This document shows, piece after piece, positions 52,427-62,932 of a stretch of DNA of 64,000 bases. Origin of the DNA: Promethearchaeota archaeon (GTDB lineage: Archaea > Asgardarchaeota > Lokiarchaeia > Sigynarchaeales > SOKP01); the NCBI GenBank assembly GCA_019894875.1, contig JAGXNR010000001.1, positions 1 to 64,000 of the forward strand, in the 5' to 3' direction. A model generated the notes under the pieces. It was not told the DNA's origin and did not search any database. It saw only the letters and a list, made by a program, of their open reading frames with translations. How positions within the stretch are numbered: position 1 is the first letter of the stretch; every line of letters begins with the position of its first letter. A program made the translations under genes and the position numbers.

Positions 52427-53578
52427 TTATTTTTCTATTTCAAAAACTACTTTAGCGTTCTTAATTCTGGAATTCAAAAGATCTAGCACTTTATCTGCAA
52501 AGTGCTTGAGATTTTTAGAATAGTATCGTTTGAAATAACCTTGTTCAAAAATATAGTTATGAATCATTTCCCTAGTTATGTCTAGACCATGCCTTTTTAG
52601 ATATTTTTGCCAATGAATTGATACATGAGTAATTTTAATAATTTTTTGATCTGGATATATTGTTTGATCAAAAATCAAATCGTGGAGTTTAATTAGTATA
52701 TTCCCTACTCTTTCAAGATAATCTGCAATTGAATGAGAATACCTAACTAGGGTTATCAAATTTGAAATAGTTCTTGTACTTCGAGTGTTAGCACCCTCTT
52801 CAAAAGCATCCCACGCTTCATACCATTCATCAACCGCAAAACCTTCTGCTTTATTAAAAATCATTGCAACATTAATGATATCGCTAATGTCGACATCATG
52901 TCCTCTTTTAATTTTCTTACGAAAAATATCCTTCAATGTAGTGCCTTCAAGATAACTTCCCCCACCAAAATCTAGAGCTTGATTAATGTCATTGGATGCA
53001 ATAAGCATAAGGGTTTCTCTTTCATTCGTAGTAGGATTGTCCCAATAAACTTTCTTTTCCCACTCTCTAGTAACTTTATTTTTTACCCATCCCGTCTTTC
53101 TTAAAACATGCTCTAATAAATCAACCTCATGAACCCAAAAATCTATATCATCAGTAAAACGCTTCCTTCTCCAATCTCTTGTAGTATATTTACCTAAATA
53201 TAATTTAACAGTCCCTCTAAGTAAATCAAATGTACTATTTTTCAATAATTCAAATGCTTCTTTATGATAAACGGCCTTAGGATCTTTGGATATATCTGTA
53301 ATCCCCTTTAAAATATCTCTAGCTTCCCCCGCAACTATATCAGTAGGGATATTTCCATCAGAAGGATATTCCCTTGAACCTCCATTTATGAATTTTTGAA
53401 AAAGTGTGATATCATTTGAGGGGACACTATATCTAGGATTATTAAACATAATTTTATCAAATACATAATGTGTAAATCCCTCATTATCCACATTCGTTTT
53501 ATTATGTAAAGGAGAAATATCTCTTAGTCTATCTCCTTTCTCTACAGTATCTGCTTTAGTATCCCAAATTATAGTCAT
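52427..53578 (-). CDS. Unknown protein, tandem paralog B
   Basis: 383 residues. Colinear with the product of 51168-52316: IWDTKADTVEKGDRLRDISP, YPSDGNIPTDIVAGEAR, LYLGKYTTRDWRRKRFTDDI, RGHDVDISDIINVAMIFNKA and NTRSTRTISNLITLVRYSHS. Lengths are nearly identical, so this is a whole-gene tandem duplication with considerable divergence. No known family; conserved YTTxDWRRKRFT and PSDGxIPxDIVA blocks are the best search handles. Confidence 0.65.
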   Translation of the reverse strand: MTIIWDTKADTVEKGDRLRDISPLHNKTNVDNEGFTHYVFDKIMFNNPRYSVPSNDITLFQKFINGGSREYPSDGNIPTDIVAGEARDILKGITDISKDPKAVYHKEAFELLKNSTFDLLRGTVKLYLGKYTTRDWRRKRFTDDIDFWVHEVDLLEHVLRKTGWVKNKVTREWEKKVYWDNPTTNERETLMLIASNDINQALDFGGGSYLEGTTLKDIFRKKIKRGHDVDISDIINVAMIFNKAEGFAVDEWYEAWDAFEEGANTRSTRTISNLITLVRYSHSIADYLERVGNILIKLHDLIFDQTIYPDQKIIKITHVSIHWQKYLKRHGLDITREMIHNYIFEQGYFKRYYSKNLKHFADKVLDLLNSRIKNAKVVFEIEK

Positions 53579-53665
53579 ATGAGATATTAAAATGAATGAA
53601 ATCTTTAAAAATTATTAATTTAAAATATAAAATTTATTTTTAAACATTGACTCTATTGATAATGT

Positions 53666-54346
53666 ATGAGTAATTTTTTTAATGTGAAATTATTTACTCC
53701 TTGGGATTCTCTAAATTCAAAAACTCTAACTCAAGTGAAGCTTTTTTCATTGCAAAATATTTTCAAATCATTTCCTGTAATTGAACCTGAGTTTTTTGAT
53801 GATCTTCTCTCAAACTTGTATAAATTCAAGCATTATTCATGGACTGAATGTGTTAAAAGAATAGTTGGTCCAAAGACTGAGGATTATGATATATCCAGTT
53901 TTAACTTTATTTGGGCTTATGATGACCAAAATCGCATGTATCAATTCTTGTTTCAAAAAATCGAAGAAAAAAAGACTTCTCAAGCAATTTTGGTAGCTCT
54001 GGCTCCTCCAGAATTAGGCAAATTGTTTAAACAATATAAGGATGAAGCCATTTTACGCATATTATCTTTACTGAATAATCCAAAAAAAATGAAATTTGTA
54101 ATGGTTTTAGCACCAGAAGGAAAATCTATTGCCGAAGAACAACAATTTTTTCAAGTAGGTAACAAAGATTTAGAGAAATTGAAATTCAATGCCATGCTTA
54201 AGCAGATGCCAAACATAAAAGGAAAATGGTTTCCCGAATATTCACCACGATGTCCCAGTTGCAATAGGGTTATCGTAGAAATAAAAGGATTTAATGTGGG
54301 GCTTCTTAAATTAAAATGTCCCTATTGTGGGTGCCAAACAAGTTAA
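53666..54346 (+). CDS. Hypothetical protein with C-terminal zinc ribbon
   Basis: 226 residues. The body is mixed alpha/beta (FNFIWAYDDQNRMYQFLFQK, AILVALAPPELGKLFKQYKD), and the C-terminus is a zinc ribbon CPSCNRVI ... KLKCPYCGC. No family recognised. Divergent from paralog B of the unknown pair with an 88-bp gap that must hold both promoters. Confidence 0.65.
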   Translation: MSNFFNVKLFTPWDSLNSKTLTQVKLFSLQNIFKSFPVIEPEFFDDLLSNLYKFKHYSWTECVKRIVGPKTEDYDISSFNFIWAYDDQNRMYQFLFQKIEEKKTSQAILVALAPPELGKLFKQYKDEAILRILSLLNNPKKMKFVMVLAPEGKSIAEEQQFFQVGNKDLEKLKFNAMLKQMPNIKGKWFPEYSPRCPSCNRVIVEIKGFNVGLLKLKCPYCGCQTS

Positions 54347-54485
54347 TATTAAACGAAATTCGTAAAAAGATACAAAGGATTAGGAAAATTCTACTCTTTT
54401 TTCAAAATCTATAATAATGATTTTTATTCAATCATTGGATATATAAATTATTAATAGAACTAAAAAAATAGAAAGTAATTCAATT

Positions 54486-56021
54486 TTGTTTGTTGCAACC
54501 TTAGATTTAGGAACAACTGGATGTAGAACATTTATTTTCGATTTAGCTGGGACAATAATTGCAGGCGATTACCAAGAATGGGAAAGTTACTATCCTTCTC
54601 CATCATATGTTGAGCAAGATGCAAATATTTGGTGGGACTCAATCAAAAAAACAATTGAACGAGCAATTAAAAAGAGCGGAATTGATAAAACTGATATCGT
54701 GAGCCTTTCAGTTACTAATCAACGTGAAACTATTGTTCCCGTTGATAAAGAAGGCAATCCCCTTCATAATGCATTAGTTTGGCAGGATAGACGAACGATT
54801 GATCAGGTAGAGTTCATTGAGAAAGTAGTAGGAATTGATAGAGTTTATAAAACTACGGGTTTAACAATCGATCCTTATTTCTCTGCTACAAAAATCCTGT
54901 GGTTCAAAGATAGAAAACCAGAGATTTACAAAAAAACTCATAAATTTCTTCTTGTTTCAGATTTCATAATTCATAAGCTAACTGGTAATTTTTATACTGA
55001 TTTCTCAAATGCCTCACGAACTATGTTATTTGATATAAATAATTTGCAATATTCTGATGAGATTGCTTCTGCTTTAGAAATCGATTTGGATAAAATGCCA
55101 GAAGCATTAACTAGTGGTATAGATATAGGAGAAATGATTACTGATGAGACTTTATTCGATAAGAAAACTTTGGTAGTTACAGGGGCGGGAGATCAGCAAT
55201 CTGCGGCTTTAGGTGTAGGTGTTGTTACTCCTGGAGAAATGAAATGTACAACTGGAACAGGTAGTTTTATCCTTGCATTTTTAAATAAGCCAAATTTCGA
55301 TCCACAGAAACGTGTCTTATGTAGTTGCCATGCTGTTCCTGGTACTTGGGTTCAAGAAGCTAGTATCTTTACATCTGGGGCGACCCTTCGATGGTTTAGA
55401 GATCAAGTTGGTCAAGTTGAGAGCACTTTAGCTAAGGAAAATGGTCAAGATCCATATGATTTAATAACTGCTCAAGCTGAAGAATCGCCTATGGGCGCAA
55501 ACGGCTTAGTTTTAATACCACACCTAGTTGGAGCAGGAGCACCACATTGGAATCCTCATGCAAGGGGAATATTATTTGGCCTAGCGTTAGGTCATCAACG
55601 TAAGGATATATACAGAGCTGTGCTTGAAGGAGTTGCTTTTGAAATTCGTAAAAATATCGAAGTCTTTAAAGAAATTGGAATAGAACCCAAGGAACTGAAA
55701 TTAACTGGTGGAGGTTCACGTTCAGATTTATGGAATCAAATTTATGCAGATGTTCTGGGAGTTACATGCGTAAGATATGTGATTGAAGAAGCAACTTCTC
55801 TTGGAGCTGCAATACTGGCTGCTTCAGGAGCAGGATTATTTTCAGATATCTCAAAAGCTGCTGAAAACCTGTGTAAAGTAGAAAAAAAATGGATTCCTCA
55901 TGAAGGTCATAACAAATTCTATGAAAAGATGTATAATTTTTCAAATGACTTGTATAAGCTACTGAAAAATCAAAATATGTATAGAAAGTTAAGTGAGATC
56001 ATCTCGAATGAAGTCAAATAA
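54486..56021 (+). CDS. FGGY-family carbohydrate kinase, glycerol-kinase-like
   Basis: 511 residues from TTG 54486. FGGY kinases phosphorylate glycerol or sugars. VATLDLGTTGCRTFIFD (phosphate-1), SVTNQRETIVPVDKEG and ALVWQDRRT, TGLTIDPYFSATKILWF resemble glycerol kinase; the C-terminal FGGY signature region is GGGSRSDLWNQIYADVLG. The middle (TGTGSFILAF) is nearer to other FGGY kinases, so substrate specificity is open. No glycerol dehydrogenase or transporter beside it. Confidence 0.8.
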   Translation: MFVATLDLGTTGCRTFIFDLAGTIIAGDYQEWESYYPSPSYVEQDANIWWDSIKKTIERAIKKSGIDKTDIVSLSVTNQRETIVPVDKEGNPLHNALVWQDRRTIDQVEFIEKVVGIDRVYKTTGLTIDPYFSATKILWFKDRKPEIYKKTHKFLLVSDFIIHKLTGNFYTDFSNASRTMLFDINNLQYSDEIASALEIDLDKMPEALTSGIDIGEMITDETLFDKKTLVVTGAGDQQSAALGVGVVTPGEMKCTTGTGSFILAFLNKPNFDPQKRVLCSCHAVPGTWVQEASIFTSGATLRWFRDQVGQVESTLAKENGQDPYDLITAQAEESPMGANGLVLIPHLVGAGAPHWNPHARGILFGLALGHQRKDIYRAVLEGVAFEIRKNIEVFKEIGIEPKELKLTGGGSRSDLWNQIYADVLGVTCVRYVIEEATSLGAAILAASGAGLFSDISKAAENLCKVEKKWIPHEGHNKFYEKMYNFSNDLYKLLKNQNMYRKLSEIISNEVK

Positions 56022-56290
56022 TACGCGACTTATCATATTTTTTTTATGAACTTTTGTCTTAATCATCAATTTTATATAGTTAAATTGTTATTTTTTCTAT
56101 AATCAATATTACTTAGTGTTGTTTGGACGATATTTTTCTAAAAAACTCTGACCAAACTATCTTGGAATTTAAGAAAAATAAAACTCAGTATTCGAAAATA
56201 AAAATATGAAACAAAAATTCGTCCACGATTAAAAAAAAGTAAGATAATAACAAGATTCAAAATACCATTAATGATTTGGATGTGAGAAAT

Positions 56291-56899
56291 ATGGAAAATA
56301 CTTCTATTGCCCCTATAAGAGAATTTAGTAAATCACAGAAAATTGTCGCTGGAGTTTTCTATATAATGATTGTAATTGCTAGTCTCGCCTCTCTGGGAGG
56401 GGTGATATGGACTCTTGCTGATATATTTATTGGACCTACTGGGAAATTCCAATTGTTTTTAGAACTAAATTTAGGATATAAAATTGCTATGGTTGGTGGG
56501 TTTTTAGCAGGACTATTTTTCCTACTTGTATTCTTTTTTGGGCTTTTCAAAAAATCTTCACGTTCCCTCATCGGTTTTATTTATAAAAAAAGGGAGCTTG
56601 AGGAAAAGTATAAAAATCGAACAGGCGTAAAAATTGCAGCCGGTGGATTATTGTTAAGTGTCATAGTTATTATTTTTGGCGTAATTTTAGCCATCATTTG
56701 GGATGTGTTGGCCGGACCAGGAGGATCATTTTCAGATATTACTTTTTTAAGTAGCACAGGACCTTGGGTTTTAATCATAGGAATTGGTATCTTTCTTTTA
56801 GTTGGATCTGCTCTTTTTATGATATATTTTTGGAAAAATGGCTATTATATAATTTTGAAAATCATGGGTGCGCTAGAGAAAGAAGATAAAAAAAAGTAA
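56291..56899 (+). CDS. Hypothetical four-helix membrane protein
   Basis: About 202 residues from ATG 56291, preceded at four bases by GGATGTGAG, a Shine-Dalgarno-like site (TTG 56276 would add five residues). Four hydrophobic segments: about 25-50, 68-92, 115-142 and 158-182, in two similar halves each with a Trp-x-x-(A/L)-D or Trp-D-V-L-A-G-P-G-G loop (TLADIFIGPTGKF and VLAGPGGSFSD). This suggests an internal duplication. Function unknown. Confidence 0.65.
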   Translation: MENTSIAPIREFSKSQKIVAGVFYIMIVIASLASLGGVIWTLADIFIGPTGKFQLFLELNLGYKIAMVGGFLAGLFFLLVFFFGLFKKSSRSLIGFIYKKRELEEKYKNRTGVKIAAGGLLLSVIVIIFGVILAIIWDVLAGPGGSFSDITFLSSTGPWVLIIGIGIFLLVGSALFMIYFWKNGYYIILKIMGALEKEDKKK

Positions 56900-57051
56900 A
56901 TCGATCATCAAATAAGAAATATTACAATTTTTTATTTTTATATTCTTTTTAAATCACTAATCTTTTGCTCTTATCATTTTTTTAATTCCTTCTGGTTTAT
57001 TTAATGATTAAACTATTTTTTTAGTTAATCAGAGATTACTAAATTAGAAAA

Positions 57052-58578
57052 ATGGCTATAAAAATTGGCACAGTTTTCAATTATCTTCAATTACCCGATG
57101 TATCACAATTCCCCTTCGTTATCAGTAAAAGAAAAGATGAAATTTTTATCCAAAAAGGACTATTTGTTTATACATATTCCGATGAGGGATTTTTAATCGG
57201 GGTCATTGAGCGAATTGTTCTTTTAAATGAATATTTTACCGATGCTTTAACAATTAAAGCCTATAATGACAGTAATAATCCAAACATATTAAAAGGACTA
57301 TTTCCAAGTGAAGATTTTGAATTTGCAATTGGTATTGTAAAATGTCTAGGTTTAATAAACTTCAAGGGTGAATCAGAAAAGGAGATTAAGAAGATCTTAA
57401 GAATGACATATCCTGCTAGTCCTGGAAGAGATGTTAATATTCTAGAAGAAGAACTACTAAATCAATTCATTGGTTTTTCCAGAGAAGATGGACTTAGCGT
57501 AGGTAAGGTTAAAGTTTCCAATATGGATGCAAAAATAAATATTAATAGGTTGTTGAATAAGCATTTTGCAATTCTTTCTATTTCCGGTGGTGGTAAAAGC
57601 TATCTCACATCGGTTCTCATTGAAGAATTATTAACAAGAGATGAGAAATATGGCACACCTGCGATTATCCTTTTTGATGTACATGGTGAATATCTTTATT
57701 TAAAAGAAACACCGGAATTAAAAGAGAAAGTAAGTATTCAAGATGCTTCCTATTTTCAAATTGCAGTTCCTAAAATGTCGGGCTACTCTTTTAAAAAATA
57801 TCAAGAAGACATTTCAAACGTTCAAGTGCGTGAATTATCAAAATACATCAAAAAATTGAAGATAAGAGATGATAAGAGAGGACGTTATACTATAAGTGAT
57901 ATTATTAACCAAATTGAGGAAGAACCTGATGGAAATAAAAGCACACGCCAAGCTTTAATAGGTTGGTTATCTGATTTAGAACGGTTAACTTTATTCGGTC
58001 CCCAAGAAAATCCTATTTTAGATAAAATAATTGAAAAACAGAAAATCACAATTTTCAACCTTCAAAAAGAGATAAGCATTAGAAAAAAACAAATTATTGT
58101 TGATTATATTTGTGATCGATTATTTAAATTAAGAAGGATGGATAAAATTCCCCCGTTTTTACTTATTGTTGAAGAAGCACATCAGTTTTGTCCTGAGGCA
58201 GCTCATTCCAAATCAATTTCGAAACCTATAATTGAGATGATTGCACGAGAAGGAAGAAAGTTCATGTCATGCTTATGTCTGATTAGTCAAAGACCGAAGA
58301 GATTAAGTACTACGGCTCTTTCACAATGTAATTCAAAAATAGTGTTAAATATAAAAAATCCATATGATTTAAAGCATCTTATGGACAGTTCTGAGGCAAT
58401 TACTAAAGAATATACCACCATGATCTCAAGTTTAGGTGTAGGTGAAATGTTATTGATGGGAAATGCAGTAAACTATCCTGTTTTTATTGATATACGAGAG
58501 AGAAAATATAAATCTGAAACAGACAAAATATCACTATCTCAGGTTTGTTTGAATTGGGAAAAAAAACAATTAAATTAA
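57052..58578 (+). CDS. HerA-like hexameric ATPase (DUF87/FtsK-HerA family)
   Basis: 508 residues. N-terminal HAS-barrel-like beta domain (1-150) then RecA-like core: Walker A LSISGGGKSYLTSVLIEEL, conserved FDVHGEYLYL, Walker B PPFLLIVEEAHQFCPE, and sensor region CLISQRPKRLSTTALSQCNS with the arginine finger. HerA with NurA resects DNA ends; no nurA gene adjoins, so the role could be another DNA-pumping job. Overlaps the end of the small wHTH-like gene by 9 bp, convergent. Confidence 0.85.
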   Translation: MAIKIGTVFNYLQLPDVSQFPFVISKRKDEIFIQKGLFVYTYSDEGFLIGVIERIVLLNEYFTDALTIKAYNDSNNPNILKGLFPSEDFEFAIGIVKCLGLINFKGESEKEIKKILRMTYPASPGRDVNILEEELLNQFIGFSREDGLSVGKVKVSNMDAKININRLLNKHFAILSISGGGKSYLTSVLIEELLTRDEKYGTPAIILFDVHGEYLYLKETPELKEKVSIQDASYFQIAVPKMSGYSFKKYQEDISNVQVRELSKYIKKLKIRDDKRGRYTISDIINQIEEEPDGNKSTRQALIGWLSDLERLTLFGPQENPILDKIIEKQKITIFNLQKEISIRKKQIIVDYICDRLFKLRRMDKIPPFLLIVEEAHQFCPEAAHSKSISKPIIEMIAREGRKFMSCLCLISQRPKRLSTTALSQCNSKIVLNIKNPYDLKHLMDSSEAITKEYTTMISSLGVGEMLLMGNAVNYPVFIDIRERKYKSETDKISLSQVCLNWEKKQLN

Positions 58579-58851
58579 ATCTGTTATAAGTCCTTCCCTT
58601 ATTGCTTTGGTACGTTTATTAAAAACAATCATTTTTTTGTTCTTAGAAACCCGAAAAACATTGATTATTCCCATACTCTCCATTTTCATAAATAATTCTT
58701 CTAAAATTAAACTATTAATATGTGGGAATTCTTTTTTTAAGAGCTCTTCAAGACGTTTATCTAAAATTTCTCCTTTGTTTTTAATTAAGAGATCCATGAC
58801 TGAATTTATAATCGGCTTTTGATTCCAATGACTAGATTCGATATTAATCAC
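58570..58851 (-). CDS. Small winged-helix-like hypothetical protein
   Basis: 93 residues, helical with a final beta pair (INVFRVSKNKKMIVFNKRT), in keeping with a winged helix. The sequence from SVMDLLIKNKGEILDKRLEE to LEELFMKMESMGII has helix-turn-helix spacing. No family recognised. It sits 70 bp downstream of the cdc48 stop on the same strand and may be co-transcribed. Confidence 0.55.
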   Translation of the reverse strand: MINIESSHWNQKPIINSVMDLLIKNKGEILDKRLEELLKKEFPHINSLILEELFMKMESMGIINVFRVSKNKKMIVFNKRTKAIREGLITDLI

Positions 58852-58920
58852 CTAATGATTTTATTTGGTTTAATTATTCTATAATTGATAATATTTTCTT
58901 TCTAAATAATTTTACTTACA

Positions 58921-61164
58921 TTATACGAATAGTCTGTCTTCTTTTTTGTCTTCAATTCTTCTACTTTTTAATTTTTCACCGAATTTTTCATACCAATCTA
59001 TTATTTCTTTAGTCATGGAAGGATGTATGTCTTGTCTAGAGTCTTTAAAATGGTCTGCTGTGACTTTTCTTGCTCTTATATTTTCTCTAAGAGCTGACAT
59101 CGCAGCTTCACGACACCACGTCTCTATATCCGCACCAGAAAATCCCTCAGTGAGTTCAGCTAATTGTTCAATGTTTATATTCGATGCAAGAGGCATTTCT
59201 TTTGTAAATATTTTAAGGATTTCAATTCTTGCTTTTTTTTCCGGTGCAGGAACCAACAATATACGATCAATTCTTCCAGGTCTGATCAGCGCAGGATCTA
59301 AAATATCAGGACGGTTGGTTGCGGCAATTACGACGATATCTTTCATCACTTCTAATCCATCCAGTTCAGTTAAAAATTGAGATAGAACTTTTTCAGATAC
59401 TCCCGAATCAGATGTGTGCCTTCCACGACTCGGTGCTATTGAATCGAATTCATCAAAAAAGATAATACATGGTGCAGCCATTTTTGCTTTCCTAAATACT
59501 TCTCTTATTGCTTTTTCACTTTCTCCAACCCATTTAGATAGAAGTTCTGGTCCTTTTATTGATATAAAATTAGCTTTACTCTCAGTTGCTACCGCTCTTG
59601 CAAGTAAGGTTTTACCACATCCGGGAGGTCCATATAGCAAAATTCCTTTCGGTGGTCTAATTCCCATACGTGTAAATATAGCTGGGTTAGATAATGGCCA
59701 TTCCACAGCCTCAACTAACCGTTGTTTTAATTCTTCTAAACCTCCTACCTGATCCCAAGGTACATTTGGAACTTCGACAAATACTTCTCTTATTCCAGAA
59801 GGTAATACTTCTTTTAAGGCTGATTCGAAATCATCTTTTGTTACCTCAATTTGTTCTAATAATTCTGGATCAATTATCTCTGATTCTAAATCTATATGAG
59901 GTAAATACCTTCTTAATGCAGCCATCGCTGCTTCGCGAGCGACAGCAGATATATCTGCCCCAACAAACCCATGAGTTATCTGTGAAAATTCTTTTAATGA
60001 AATCTTCTTATCCAAGGGCATATTACGCGTGTGAATTTGAAAAATCTCTAACCTTCCCTTTTCATTTGGTACTTTTATCTCAATTTCACGATCAAATCTT
60101 CCGGGTCTCCTTAGAGCAGGATCCAAGCTATTGGGTCTATTGGTTGCTCCAATGACAATTACCTTTCCTCTTCCATGCAAACCGTCCATTAAGGCTAAAA
60201 GTTGAGCAACTACTCGACGCTCCACTTCTCCAGTAACCGTTTCTCTCTTTGGAGCAATAGCATCTATTTCATCAATAAATATTATAGATGGGCTCTTTTC
60301 TTCAGCCTCAATAAAAAGTTTACGTAATTTTTTCTCAGATTCACCATAAAATTTACTCATAATTTCTGGTCCATTTATTGATATAAAATGTGCTTCACTC
60401 TCATTAGCAACAGCTTTAGCTAGTAAAGTCTTCCCACAACCTGGCGGACCTCTTAGTAATACCCCTTTTGGGGGATCTATTCCTAAACGCTTAAATAAAG
60501 AAGGGTGTCTCAAAGGTAATTCAACCATTTCTCTTACACGCTGGATTTCTCTATCAAGACCGCCAACTTCTTCATAAGTAATATAACCAACCCCAGTTTC
60601 AACATCTTCGGTAACTTTTTCACTAATATTCAGAATTGTATCTTGTGTTATTTTGCATACAGTGTTCGGTCTCATGCTAATTACTTTAAAAATAATTTCT
60701 CTACTGATCCCTAAAGATATGAAAACAAAATCATCAAGAGTTATTGGATAGTTATTTAGTTTTCTTTTAACAAAACTTTCAAACCGTGGAGTATTTCTTA
60801 ATTTTACACTTGATGGTGCCAAAACTATATTTTGGGCGACTTCTGCTATTACTTTACGAATTTCTAATGTGTCGTCAATTCTTATTCCTGTGTTCTTCTG
60901 TAATCTTGAATCAACACGAACAATTCCTAAACCATTATCTTGAGGGTAACTTGGCCATGCTATCCCCGCACTCTGTTTTTTTCCAATAACTTCAAGGCAA
61001 TCACCTGTTTGAATGTTCAATTTTTCCATAGTTTTTTGATCAATTCGGATTATATTCTTCCCAATATCTCTTTTTTTAGCTTTTTGGACCCTTAAAACGA
61101 CACTCGGAGCCTCTTTATCCTCTTCCTTTGTATCTTCATCCTCTTTATTATCTTTCGACGACAT
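58921..61164 (-). CDS. cdc48: Cdc48/VCP-like AAA+ ATPase
   Basis: 747 residues, normal. Unfoldase that feeds the proteasome. The N domain (24-200, double-psi barrel then four-stranded part) is followed by two AAA modules: D1 Walker [21 protein letters not shown], Walker [17 protein letters not shown]2 Walker [21 protein letters not shown], Walker [16 protein letters not shown], and pore-loop aromatic [14 protein letters not shown]. The C-terminus ends KKEDRLFV, with a hydrophobic last residue pair like the HbYX-type tails that open the proteasome, though not an exact HbYX. Confidence 0.95.
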   Translation of the reverse strand: MSSKDNKEDEDTKEEDKEAPSVVLRVQKAKKRDIGKNIIRIDQKTMEKLNIQTGDCLEVIGKKQSAGIAWPSYPQDNGLGIVRVDSRLQKNTGIRIDDTLEIRKVIAEVAQNIVLAPSSVKLRNTPRFESFVKRKLNNYPITLDDFVFISLGISREIIFKVISMRPNTVCKITQDTILNISEKVTEDVETGVGYITYEEVGGLDREIQRVREMVELPLRHPSLFKRLGIDPPKGVLLRGPPGCGKTLLAKAVANESEAHFISINGPEIMSKFYGESEKKLRKLFIEAEEKSPSIIFIDEIDAIAPKRETVTGEVERRVVAQLLALMDGLHGRGKVIVIGATNRPNSLDPALRRPGRFDREIEIKVPNEKGRLEIFQIHTRNMPLDKKISLKEFSQITHGFVGADISAVAREAAMAALRRYLPHIDLESEIIDPELLEQIEVTKDDFESALKEVLPSGIREVFVEVPNVPWDQVGGLEELKQRLVEAVEWPLSNPAIFTRMGIRPPKGILLYGPPGCGKTLLARAVATESKANFISIKGPELLSKWVGESEKAIREVFRKAKMAAPCIIFFDEFDSIAPSRGRHTSDSGVSEKVLSQFLTELDGLEVMKDIVVIAATNRPDILDPALIRPGRIDRILLVPAPEKKARIEILKIFTKEMPLASNINIEQLAELTEGFSGADIETWCREAAMSALRENIRARKVTADHFKDSRQDIHPSMTKEIIDWYEKFGEKLKSRRIEDKKEDRLFV

Positions 61165-61254
61165 AATATTTCGTTTATAAGAAAATATTTTTCAACTAAT
61201 ATCTTGAATTAATAATTCTGTAAAAATTTTTCTGTTTTTTTTTATAGATAATCT

Positions 61255-62310
61255 TTAAGATTTTTTAAGAAAATCATCTAGAGATACTTGAACTTTTGAT
61301 GAATCTAATTTCCTTAAACGATCTAAAGCATTTTGCACCCTCTGTCTTGAGAAATTATGCTGTTCTATTAACAATTCCTCAATTCTTTCAAAGTTTATTT
61401 TTTTAGATTTTGGTCTATTGTAATCCTTTTTTACATCAGGAAGTAAAAAAATTTCTTTTACCTGTTCAATGAGTTTAAGATCTAAATCAATTTCTTTATT
61501 ACCTACTTTAACTTTATTTTTTAATATATTTTCAATAGAACCAAATTTTTTTATTAAATCTAAGGCAGTCTTTTGACCAATACCCTTGATTCCTGGGAAA
61601 AAATCATTACCAATTAAAATTCCCATTTCAACTAATTGCTCACGAGTTACATCTAAATTCTTTAAAAATTTCGATAATGAAACATATTCTATGTCTAAGG
61701 TAACGGTTGTATCTTTCACTTTTTTAATTCGATTAATGGCGAAATTCCGAAGTAACCTCTCACCCCCAAATAATAATGTGTCATAATCTTGAGAAGCACA
61801 AGCCCAAGCATCCCCAACTTCAACCATATATGCTGATTGAGCTTCTCCTTCAGAGCTAGCTTGAATTATTGGGATACCCATAGATTCAACTAATTTTTTA
61901 CTCTCCTCTATCATGTCTGCATCAAGTTTAGATGTCATTTGTGCAAATTTCTTTGCTTCTTTAAAATCTTCAGCATCTTGAGCTTCGATCATTTTCTTTT
62001 GAGCTTCTTTCTTAATTTTTTTCCGTTCTTTAATAGTGTCTAACTTTAATTCAGAAGAAATCCCATCAAAAACATAAATTGGTTTGATATTATGCTCTAA
62101 AAAGTTTATACTCCTATAGAACAATCCTGAAAGATGCGAAGTTATATTTCCTTGGTAATCTTTTAGAGGTGTTCCATCTCGTTGCCGGATTATGGCTAAA
62201 AATTGATAAATTGTGTTAAACGCATCAATGCTTATTGTTTTATTAAAGAGGTTATCAAATGTTATCGTTCTTTTGACTTCATTTACTAATTCATTGATTT
62301 TTAATCCCAT
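61255..62310 (-). CDS. fen1: Flap endonuclease 1
   Basis: 351 residues. Cuts 5' flaps during Okazaki-fragment maturation. N and I nuclease regions: SIDAFNTIYQFLAIIRQRDG, KPIYVFDG, EGEAQSAYMVEVGDAWACAS (with QDYDTLLFGG), GNDFFPGIKGIGQKTALDLI. The C-terminus QVSLDDFLKK is a PIP box for PCNA binding. RNase HII, its usual partner in primer removal, is at 6072. Confidence 0.95.
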   Translation of the reverse strand: MGLKINELVNEVKRTITFDNLFNKTISIDAFNTIYQFLAIIRQRDGTPLKDYQGNITSHLSGLFYRSINFLEHNIKPIYVFDGISSELKLDTIKERKKIKKEAQKKMIEAQDAEDFKEAKKFAQMTSKLDADMIEESKKLVESMGIPIIQASSEGEAQSAYMVEVGDAWACASQDYDTLLFGGERLLRNFAINRIKKVKDTTVTLDIEYVSLSKFLKNLDVTREQLVEMGILIGNDFFPGIKGIGQKTALDLIKKFGSIENILKNKVKVGNKEIDLDLKLIEQVKEIFLLPDVKKDYNRPKSKKINFERIEELLIEQHNFSRQRVQNALDRLRKLDSSKVQVSLDDFLKKS

Positions 62311-62379
62311 TTTCGCATTTTTACCTCTTTTTCACTCTTACAATCATAAAATATGATTTAAATTATATAATTACCACCA

Positions 62380-62925
62380 TTATAATTCTTTACTTTTTGG
62401 TCTTCTTCTTAATTGAGAGCCACATATTTCACATTTTTTCTTTAAGTCCTCTGCTTTAAAAGTCTTTTGACAAAACGAGCAATAAACTTCCCAAATGATT
62501 TTTGTATCAATTCCTTCCTTGTATAACGGTGAATAGGGAACATTCAATTCAGAACATACATTTTCAATTGAATAGTCATCTGAAAAAAGAATTACATTCT
62601 GATCCTTAGTATCGATTAGTTCAATAGCTAAAGCAATAAGATCTTTATCGGCTTCTGATAATGCTTTAAAATCCCCAGTTTTCTTTGCCTTCCTTTCAAC
62701 AACTTTAGAATACTTCTCTAAGGGAGATTTAATAATGAGCTTTTTATTATCCAGAGCAACATGTATTCTGTTTAAAATATTTCTATTCTTATCTTTATAT
62801 CTTTTAACTTCAATTTCTTCGATAATCATGGGAGTAGTATAAATTGTTCCTAGTACTAAATTAAGCTCTAATCCTTTTAGAAAGATATTCGTATCAAAAA
62901 CCAAATGTGAAACTTTATTATTCAT
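62380..62925 (-). CDS. nob1: Nob1-like endoribonuclease (PIN domain plus zinc ribbon)
   Basis: About 181 residues from ATG 62925, with CAGAGGAA nine bases upstream; ATG 62952 is an in-frame alternative overlapping nadK. The PIN domain has LVFDTNIFLKG, ALSEADKDLIALAIELID and ILFSDDYSIENV with the acidic residues of the active site; the C-terminal zinc ribbon is CSFCQKTFKAED and CEICGSQL. Nob1 makes the 3' end of 16S rRNA. Follows nadK directly. Confidence 0.9.
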   Translation of the reverse strand: MNNKVSHLVFDTNIFLKGLELNLVLGTIYTTPMIIEEIEVKRYKDKNRNILNRIHVALDNKKLIIKSPLEKYSKVVERKAKKTGDFKALSEADKDLIALAIELIDTKDQNVILFSDDYSIENVCSELNVPYSPLYKEGIDTKIIWEVYCSFCQKTFKAEDLKKKCEICGSQLRRRPKSKEL

Positions 62926-62932
62926 ATTATTA

